A program made the translations under genes and the position numbers. A stretch of 10,922 bases of DNA from Woeseiaceae bacterium (GTDB taxonomy: Bacteria; Pseudomonadota; Gammaproteobacteria; Steroidobacterales; Woeseiaceae): the NCBI GenBank assembly GCA_022866645.1, contig JALHUQ010000050.1:1-10922 (forward strand). The letters run 5' to 3'. Below the pieces are notes generated by a model. The model saw nothing but the letters and a program-made list of their open reading frames with translations. It had not been told where the DNA came from and did not search any database. Of this stretch, positions 6,096 to 10,922 are shown in pieces (positions within the stretch are counted from its first letter, which is position 1; each line of letters opens with the position of its first letter).

Positions 6096-7165
6096 CAGGC
6101 CTCACTGCCAACGATCTGCCGCAGTCGATCCACATCGAAGCTTGCCGTGAAGTGGGCGTCACCCAGCGCTCGTAGCAGGACGAATCGCAATCGCTTCTGT
6201 TGGACTTTCTTATCCATGCCCATCGCCCGCATCCAGTCGTCTGCGGCTATGGGTGGCGGTACGGTTGGCAGATCGGCGCGCTGCAACAACGAGCGCAAGC
6301 GCTGCACCTCACTCTCTGCTATGCCGCTTAACTCCGCCGCCATAACCATTCCGGCCGCGACCGCTTCGCCATGCAGCCACTCTCCGTAGCCCAGACAATT
6401 CTCGATTGCATGACCAAAAGTATGTCCGAAATTCAGGATCGCACGACGCCCGGCTTCACGTTCGTCTTCGGCAACAACATCCGCCTTCACTTCGCATGAG
6501 CGCGAAATAGCGTGAGCAAGTGCGGCGGGGTCCTTTCTCAAGAGGGCGTCGATGTTTTGCTCCAGCCAGCCGAAAAACTGAAGGTCGCAAATCGCGCCGT
6601 GCTTGATGACTTCGGCGAGCCCCGCTTTGAGCTCGCGGTCTGGCAAAGTCGTCAATGTATCGGTATCAATCATAACGACTTCAGGCTGGTGAAAAGCGCC
6701 AATGAGATTCTTGCCCTGCGGATGATTCACGCCAGTCTTACCACCGACTGACGAGTCAACTTGTGCTAACAAGGTTGTAGGTATCTGGATAAAGGATACG
6801 CCGCGCATGTAGCAGGCCGCCGCGAAACCGGTAATGTCGCCGACAACACCGCCGCCAAGCGCTATGACTGTCGTGTCGCGATTGGCTCCCGTTGCAACGA
6901 GTTGATCGAGGATAGTCTGCATCGTCGCAATCGTCTTGTGGGATTCCCCGTCGGGCAATTCTATGGCCGTGATCTTCTTGCCGGCGAGATTCGGCCGGAC
7001 ACGATCCCGATATAGCGGAGCGACGGTCACATTACTCACGATCAGGCAGTCACTGCCGGTGACGAAATCGCTCAGGTCAAAACCGCCATCCAGAAGTTTG
7101 CGACCGATAACGATCGGGTAGCTGCGGTTACCAAGATTTACTGTGATTGTACTGTGCACACTCAT
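6095..7165 (-). CDS. aroB: 3-dehydroquinate synthase
   Basis: AroB cyclises DAHP to 3-dehydroquinate, the second shikimate-pathway step, using NAD and a divalent metal (zinc or cobalt) in the cytoplasm. The 356-residue product has normal length. It shows the NAD-binding GGGVVGD (104-110) and the substrate region IPTTLLAQVDSSVGGKTGVN (128-147). The metal ligands are Glu185 (GLAEVIKHG), His248 (FGHTFGHA) and His265 (LHGEAV). The start ATG 7165 has only a weak GGA close upstream; a GTG two codons in is an alternative with slightly better spacing. aroK lies 54 bases upstream in the same direction, and the stop overlaps the dgt start. The operon supplies aromatic amino acid, folate and quinone precursors. 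Confidence 0.98.
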   Translation of the reverse strand: MSVHSTITVNLGNRSYPIVIGRKLLDGGFDLSDFVTGSDCLIVSNVTVAPLYRDRVRPNLAGKKITAIELPDGESHKTIATMQTILDQLVATGANRDTTVIALGGGVVGDITGFAAACYMRGVSFIQIPTTLLAQVDSSVGGKTGVNHPQGKNLIGAFHQPEVVMIDTDTLTTLPDRELKAGLAEVIKHGAICDLQFFGWLEQNIDALLRKDPAALAHAISRSCEVKADVVAEDEREAGRRAILNFGHTFGHAIENCLGYGEWLHGEAVAAGMVMAAELSGIAESEVQRLRSLLQRADLPTVPPPIAADDWMRAMGMDKKVQQKRLRFVLLRALGDAHFTASFDVDRLRQIVGSEA

Positions 7166-7219
7166 TTTCCAAGACTACCGCAAATACCCTGAGGCGGCTT
7201 CAGGCCCTTTGAGTGTCGA

Positions 7220-7732
7220 CTAGGAAACCTGCTCGACGATCTCATTGGCTACTGACTTGACCTTGCGGCCGTCCGTTTCGACGACTATATCCGCGATCTC
7301 CCGGTACAGGGGATCACGCCAGTCCAGCAGCTCTTGAAGAGTCGTTCGCGGATCGGTGCTTTCCAGCAACGGCCGTTCGCGTCCTTTTTTCGTGCGTAGA
7401 ACCTGTTGATCGACCGTCGTGAAGAGATAGACGACGAATCCTCGCGCGCCTAATCGACTTCGGCTGTCAACGTCGATTACGGCGCCGCCGCCGGTTGCCA
7501 AAACGACTCCATCCATCCTGCTAAGGTCGTCGATAACCGCCGCCTCGCGCTTGCGAAACCCGGCTTCACCTTCCTTTTCAAAGATAAACGGAATATCGAC
7601 ACCCGTGCGCGACTCGATCTCGTCGTCGCTATCGACGAACGACAAGTGCAGCGTCTTGGCGAGGTAGCGCCCTACCGCTGATTTGCCGGCGCCCATCGGT
7701 CCAATCAGAAATATGTTTCGGAGATGCTTCAT
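7220..7732 (-). CDS. aroK: Shikimate kinase
   Basis: This cytoplasmic kinase phosphorylates shikimate with ATP to shikimate 3-phosphate. With start ATG 7732 the product has 170 residues, close to 173 for E. coli AroK. Walker A GPMGAGKS is at 11-18, followed by the shikimate-binding Asp36 (DSDDEIE), Arg60 (GFRKRE) and TGGGAV (80-85). The lid arginine is Arg120 (ERPLL), and Arg139 is in WRDPLYREIAD. The reading frame continues upstream to a TTG at 7762, but that codon lies inside the terminator hairpin and would add non-family residues. MKHLRNIFLIGPMG matches the family N-terminus. The ribosome site is weak (GTGG at 3 bases). aroB follows 54 bases downstream. The gene is preceded by pilQ, the common gammaproteobacterial order. 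Confidence 0.97.
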   Translation of the reverse strand: MKHLRNIFLIGPMGAGKSAVGRYLAKTLHLSFVDSDDEIESRTGVDIPFIFEKEGEAGFRKREAAVIDDLSRMDGVVLATGGGAVIDVDSRSRLGARGFVVYLFTTVDQQVLRTKKGRERPLLESTDPRTTLQELLDWRDPLYREIADIVVETDGRKVKSVANEIVEQVS

Positions 7733-7749
7733 AAACCACAGTGTTGCAT

Positions 7750-7778
7750 AAAATAAAGCCAACCCGAAGGTTGGCTTT
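7750..7778 (-). terminator. Rho-independent terminator after pilQ (UUCG loop)
   Basis: A perfect 10-base-pair stem (7769-7778 with 7755-7764; minus-strand arm AAAGCCAACC) closes a UUCG tetraloop (7765-7768). On the minus strand the 3' arm ends in CUUU and runs into AUUUU, a U-rich tail. It begins 22 bases after the pilQ stop at 7801 and ends 17 bases before the aroK ATG, so it should end much of the pil transcript. It leaves no space for a complete promoter between itself and aroK. Any aroK promoter must lie upstream, with transcription passing the hairpin, or aroK depends on read-through. Confidence 0.88.
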
Positions 7779-7800
7779 CAGTTTCTGCGAGGTCGTCCGC

Positions 7801-9981
7801 TCAGTAAATGCTGGAACCTTCCTCAAGGATGCGAGGGGTAACAAAGATTAACAGTTCGGCCTTATTGTCCGTGCGTTGCTTGCTGCGGAACAATGCACCG
7901 ACAAACGGTATGTCGCCCAGGAACGGTACTTTCTTAATCGTCTCTCGACGCTCGGTTTCGTAGATACCGCCGAGTACGACAGTCTGACCGTCCGCAACAA
8001 GAACCTGGGTTTCAACAGAGCGAGTATCAATACTCGGTACCGTTCCGCCCAGACCACCTGTCGAGATAATTTCACCGACGTTGTCCTTGCTGACTCGTAA
8101 GTCCATGATGATGTTGTTATCCGGCGTAATCTGCGGCGTTACAACCAGTTCCAGAACAGCTTCCTTGAAGCTGATGGTGGTCGCGCCCGATGACGATGCC
8201 TGCTGGTACGGAATTTCCACACCTTGTTTGATCGTCGCCTGCTTTTGGTTCGCAGTAATAACGCGCGGCGTCGATACGATTTCGCCACGTCCTTCTGCTT
8301 CCAATGCCGTCAATTCGAGGTCCACCAGGTAGTCACTCCCGAGTACTGCCAGCGAGAAGCGACCTGCCGCATCAGCGATCGGTACATTGACGTTGTAGCG
8401 ATTGCTGAGTGAAGGATACTCGAGCAGGAAGGGACTTCCGGGAATTGCCTGATTTTCGAGATACGAGCTAACCATCGAGTCCGTGCCAGAGCCCGAACCA
8501 GAGATCGTTGTCAGCCCCGAGTTGCTTTCACGGAATGCCGACACGCCCAAGCGAACACCAAGGTCACGGCTGAAGTCATCATTTACGACGACGATGCGAG
8601 ATTCAATGAGTACCTGTTTGATTGGTACGTCAAGCGTACGAACCAGACGGCGAAGGTCTTGCAGACGCTCGGCAGTATCCTGCAGCAGCAGTGTATTCGT
8701 TCGATCGTCGACACCAATGCTGCCGCGCTCCGACATCATTGTGCTGCCACCACCACCACCGGTCATCAGCGCCGCGAGATCCGATGCTTTCGCGTAATTG
8801 ACTTGCAGGAACTCTGAGTACATAGGCTCAAGTTCGCTAATGGCGAGCTTGGCTTCAAGATCAGCCGTTTCACGTGCAGAGATCTCTTCCGCCGGAGCAA
8901 CCATGATGACGTTGCCGTTCTGGCGCATGTCCAGACCTTTCGTCGTCATAACGATGTCCAGTGCCTGATCCCAGGGGACATTACGCAGACGCAGAGTTAC
9001 GTTGCCCTGAACGGTGTCAGATACAACAATATTTTTTCCGGATGTCTCAGCAAGCAACTGCAATACTGCGCGTGTCTCGATGTCTTGAAAGTTTAATGTC
9101 AGACGTTGACCGTCGTATTCTTTGTTTTCCGAGAATAAACTGGACTCTGCGTCCGCAGTTTCCGGCGCAGGATTAATTTCGATCGTGAACTCATTGTCCG
9201 ACTGATAGGCAAGCTGCTCATACTTGCCCTCTGCGGAAATTACAATGCGTGCATCCAGGTTGGTGCGCAGGGTATCGACGGTTGTTACCGGTGTTGCAAA
9301 ATCCATTACATCAAGACGACGCATGAGCTCTGCAGGCAGGTTGGTGTCTTTAAAGACAGCTACCACACGACCACCTTCCTGGCGAATATCGACAGGCGTT
9401 GACGGGTCGGTCAGGTTAACGACAACTCGACCACCGCCATCGCGTGTACGGCGGAAGTCCACACCAGAAATAGCGCGGTTACCCGGCGCTGCGTATGAGC
9501 GGTCGCTTGATGCTGCTGCGCTGGCGAACTGGGTAGAACCCGCGCTGTAGTCATCTCCGTCACCTAATGTGATCGTTACGATATTGCCGCTGCGAACCGT
9601 CTTGTATTCAACCATGGAACCGAGATTCAGTACGACGCGCGTACGGCCATTGGCCTCTGCAGTCAATATCGTATTCAGCGGTCCGAGGTTTACATCGCGG
9701 CGACGCGAGGTCAGCCCCAATGTCGTATCTGGCAGATCGAGTGCGATTCTTGCCGGGTTCTCAATAGTAAACGCCAGAGGCTCAGGTGCAGTATTGCTCA
9801 TGATCAATTTGAGCTCGACACGTTGGCCGGGCAAGCTTTGTACCTGAATATCCTGGAGCCGATTGCCTTCCTGTGCGCTGGCTGTAGCGCCGCAGAAAAG
9901 CAGCAGCGCCGCTTGTGCCAACACAACCAGTTTTGTTGCCGAAATACGGCACCCGGTTGTCGGATTTATTTTGAGCATCAT
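7801..9981 (-). CDS. pilQ: Type IV pilus outer-membrane secretin PilQ
   Basis: PilQ forms the outer-membrane ring through which the type IV pilus is extruded. With start ATG 9981 the product has 726 residues. A signal peptide (hydrophobic LVVLAQAALLLF, cleavage near ATASA-QEG, residue 37) is followed by two peptidoglycan-binding AMIN-type domains (about 40-140 and 170-265), then a secretin N0/STN domain (about 290-365, LTLNFQDIETRAVLQLLAETSGKN). An N1/NolW domain follows (about 385-465) with a Gly-rich loop (GGGGGS). The C-terminal secretin pore domain contains STPRVITANQKQATIKQG and VPFLGDIPFVGALFRS, the secretin signature. The frame is open to ATG 10002, but GGGAG lies 8 bases before 9981 and none suits 10002. 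It follows pilP by 28 bases and is followed by a terminator. Confidence 0.97.
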   Translation of the reverse strand: MMLKINPTTGCRISATKLVVLAQAALLLFCGATASAQEGNRLQDIQVQSLPGQRVELKLIMSNTAPEPLAFTIENPARIALDLPDTTLGLTSRRRDVNLGPLNTILTAEANGRTRVVLNLGSMVEYKTVRSGNIVTITLGDGDDYSAGSTQFASAAASSDRSYAAPGNRAISGVDFRRTRDGGGRVVVNLTDPSTPVDIRQEGGRVVAVFKDTNLPAELMRRLDVMDFATPVTTVDTLRTNLDARIVISAEGKYEQLAYQSDNEFTIEINPAPETADAESSLFSENKEYDGQRLTLNFQDIETRAVLQLLAETSGKNIVVSDTVQGNVTLRLRNVPWDQALDIVMTTKGLDMRQNGNVIMVAPAEEISARETADLEAKLAISELEPMYSEFLQVNYAKASDLAALMTGGGGGSTMMSERGSIGVDDRTNTLLLQDTAERLQDLRRLVRTLDVPIKQVLIESRIVVVNDDFSRDLGVRLGVSAFRESNSGLTTISGSGSGTDSMVSSYLENQAIPGSPFLLEYPSLSNRYNVNVPIADAAGRFSLAVLGSDYLVDLELTALEAEGRGEIVSTPRVITANQKQATIKQGVEIPYQQASSSGATTISFKEAVLELVVTPQITPDNNIIMDLRVSKDNVGEIISTGGLGGTVPSIDTRSVETQVLVADGQTVVLGGIYETERRETIKKVPFLGDIPFVGALFRSKQRTDNKAELLIFVTPRILEEGSSIY

Positions 9982-9989
9982 TCCAATAA

Positions 9990-9995
9990 CTCCCA
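9990..9995 (-). promoter_or_regulatory. Ribosome binding site that decides the pilQ start
   Basis: TGGGAG (minus strand, 9995 to 9990) stands 8 bases before ATG 9981. A second ATG directly follows at 9978 with 11-base spacing. The longer frame's ATG 10002 has only ACCTGA before it. Confidence 0.7.
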
Positions 9996-10009
9996 GTTTC
10001 ATTCAGGTG

Positions 10010-10534
10010 TTAGTCCGAAAGACCAACCGCAGCATCTCTTTCGATGTAGCCACCAATACCGTCAGAAATAATTTCAACCACTCCGATTTCCGACTCAGAA
10101 ATTTCCGTAATTCGACCGTCATTCTGTCCCAGATAGTTACCGGGAATGACGCGGTGAATCAGTCCGTCAGATGTTTGTACGAGGCCATACATCGTGTCGT
10201 TAATTTGCAGCGTGCCGACCATGCCGAGCGAATCCAAAGGAAACGATTCCAGGTACTCACGACTACGCTCGTCATCCGGTCTGGGACCGCTGCCACCACC
10301 CGCTGCTTGCGGGACATCCGGTCGAAACGGTGACCGAAGACCCTGCTTGTCAGCGATATAGCTAAATGCTGCATAAGGCGTAATTTCCGGCAGAGGTTCG
10401 ATACGACCGCCAGGACGAGCCTTGATCGTATTGATGTATTGATCGAGGTCGTCCGATCCGCCGCCGCAGGCTGTTAGGCCGACTGCGAGCAGCGTTACCG
10501 CCAACCCGCGTGTAATTTTGAGAGACGTGCGCAT
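10010..10534 (-). CDS. pilP: Type IV pilus inner-membrane lipoprotein PilP
   Basis: PilP is a lipoprotein of the alignment subcomplex that links the inner-membrane PilM/N/O complex to the periplasmic domains of PilQ. With ATG 10534 the product has 174 residues, the usual size. A lipoprotein signal (MRTSLKITRG, then hydrophobic LAVTLLAV) ends in the lipobox GLTAC, with the lipidated Cys followed by GGGSDD. An extended region contains YIADKQGLRSPFRPD, which links to PilN/O in the family. A beta-sandwich domain then begins around LDSLGMVGTLQINDTMYGLVQ and ends in ERDAAVGL. The frame is open to ATG 10552, but 10534 is preferred: GGGGAGG lies 9 bases upstream, the start follows the pilO stop by one base, and the resulting lipoprotein signal is clean. 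pilQ follows 28 bases downstream. Confidence 0.96.
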   Translation of the reverse strand: MRTSLKITRGLAVTLLAVGLTACGGGSDDLDQYINTIKARPGGRIEPLPEITPYAAFSYIADKQGLRSPFRPDVPQAAGGGSGPRPDDERSREYLESFPLDSLGMVGTLQINDTMYGLVQTSDGLIHRVIPGNYLGQNDGRITEISESEIGVVEIISDGIGGYIERDAAVGLSD

Positions 10535-10535
10535 C

Positions 10536-10922
10536 CTAATTTGCCTCCCCATCCAGATATCGATAGGTCTGAGCCGTAACTTCCATGCTCAGAACGTCGA
10601 AGCTGCCAGTCGTTTCGGGCGTAATCGTGATGTTGTGCAAGGTCACAATTCGCGGCAGTGCCGCGATGCCGCTAACGAAATTGCCAATCTCGTGATATCC
10701 GCCGCTAAGGCGAATATTGATGGGCTTCTCGGCGTAAAAGTCTTTCGGAATCTCGGACTGCGGGACAAACAGTTTTTCCTGCAATCCGGCAGCAAGACCG
10801 GTTTGAGAAATGTCGACGATCAGGCTGGGAATTTCTGTTTCACCTGGCAGCTGCCGAAGCATGGTGCCAAATGATTGTTCAATCTGCGTAAGCTGCGCTT
10901 TGTAAGCGTCGTAATTCGCCGC
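10536..10922 (-). CDS. pilO: Type IV pilus assembly protein PilO, C-terminal part (cut by window edge)
   Basis: PilO is a bitopic inner-membrane protein that pairs with PilN in the type IV pilus alignment complex. The 128 codons present are in frame to the very last base of the window, beginning AANYDAYKAQLTQIEQSFGTMLRQLPGE. The cytoplasmic tail and transmembrane helix are therefore missing, and the first internal Met codon (10862) is not the real start. The part seen covers the end of the periplasmic coiled coil and the ferredoxin-like domain. It includes the family-typical VDISQTGLAAGL, QSEIPKDFYAEKPINIRLSG and YHEIGNFVSGIAALPRIVTLHNI. It ends DGEAN with TAG at 10538-10536, one base before pilP. 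pilN and pilM are expected further right. Confidence 0.96.
   Translation of the reverse strand, partial: AANYDAYKAQLTQIEQSFGTMLRQLPGETEIPSLIVDISQTGLAAGLQEKLFVPQSEIPKDFYAEKPINIRLSGGYHEIGNFVSGIAALPRIVTLHNITITPETTGSFDVLSMEVTAQTYRYLDGEAN
10544..10550 (-). promoter_or_regulatory. Ribosome binding site that decides the pilP start, inside pilO
   Basis: GGGGAGG (minus strand, 10550 to 10544) lies in the last codons of pilO, 9 bases before ATG 10534. It overlaps the final G of the alternative ATG 10552, which makes that codon unlikely as the start. The pilO stop TAG is one base before ATG 10534, so terminating ribosomes probably re-initiate on pilP. Confidence 0.8.

Noticed and set aside
7188..7204. 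Small hairpin (CCTGA/TCAGG, 7-base loop) in the aroK-aroB gap
   Set aside because: It has only five base pairs and no U-tract; stems this short arise often by chance, so I do not call it a terminator or a regulatory site.
7733..7762. Ten extra N-terminal codons of aroK from TTG 7762
   Set aside because: The TTG lies in the pilQ terminator stem, the residues do not match shikimate kinases, and MKHLRNIFLIGPMG at 7732 fits the family start.
7781..7850. Possible sigma-70 promoter for aroK in the pilQ 3' end (TTGAGG ... TACTGA)
   Set aside because: The spacing between the boxes is only about 14 bases and the -10 match is poor, so it is not supported.
8752..8762. Run of CCACCACCACC suggesting a simple repeat
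   Set aside because: It is the coding sequence of a short Gly-rich loop (GGGGGS) in PilQ, common between secretin N-domains.

Overview
The window is an ordinary, gene-dense chromosomal segment of a gammaproteobacterium. This is an inference from the pilO-pilP-pilQ-aroK-aroB-(dgt-pyrF)-hemE order, the divergent ybbA/tesA pair, and an E. coli-like FadD that starts with TTG. No phage, transposase, plasmid, CRISPR or defence genes are present, and I cannot name a genus from sequence alone. Twelve coding regions fill nearly everything. The largest non-coding gap is about 90 bases, and there is no stretch of 300 bases without a gene.

Left part (1-3064). A YbbA/LolD-type ABC transporter ATPase runs off the left edge on the minus strand. 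Its start codon shares the palindrome CATG (392-395) with the start codon of tesA on the plus strand. tesA (periplasmic SGNH thioesterase/lysophospholipase), fadD (long-chain acyl-CoA synthetase) and a small secreted cupin-like protein follow with gaps of 31 and 4 bases and look like one operon that handles free fatty acids: released by TesA, activated by FadD.

Convergent junction (3065-3155). The only gap between the plus-strand and minus-strand operons is almost entirely an 83-base imperfect inverted repeat with 30-base arms. It is the most distinctive non-coding element here.

Right part (3156-10922), all minus strand. Transcription enters from the right with pilO (cut by the window edge), pilP and pilQ, the alignment subcomplex and outer-membrane secretin of the type IV pilus. 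pilQ is followed by a strong intrinsic terminator hairpin with a UUCG loop. Next come aroK and aroB (shikimate pathway), dgt (HD-domain dNTP triphosphohydrolase-like), pyrF (pyrimidine synthesis) and hemE (heme synthesis). aroB/dgt and pyrF/hemE overlap by one base (TGATG and TAATG), so translational coupling is likely.

Several starts are set here by Shine-Dalgarno position and family alignment rather than by longest open frame: fadD 1036 (TTG), pyrF 4936 (GTG), aroK 7732, pilQ 9981 and pilP 10534. No undescribed multi-gene system was found. The second-look items are the inverted repeat, the overlapping divergent start codons, the terminator almost abutting aroK, and the cupin gene attached to tesA-fadD.
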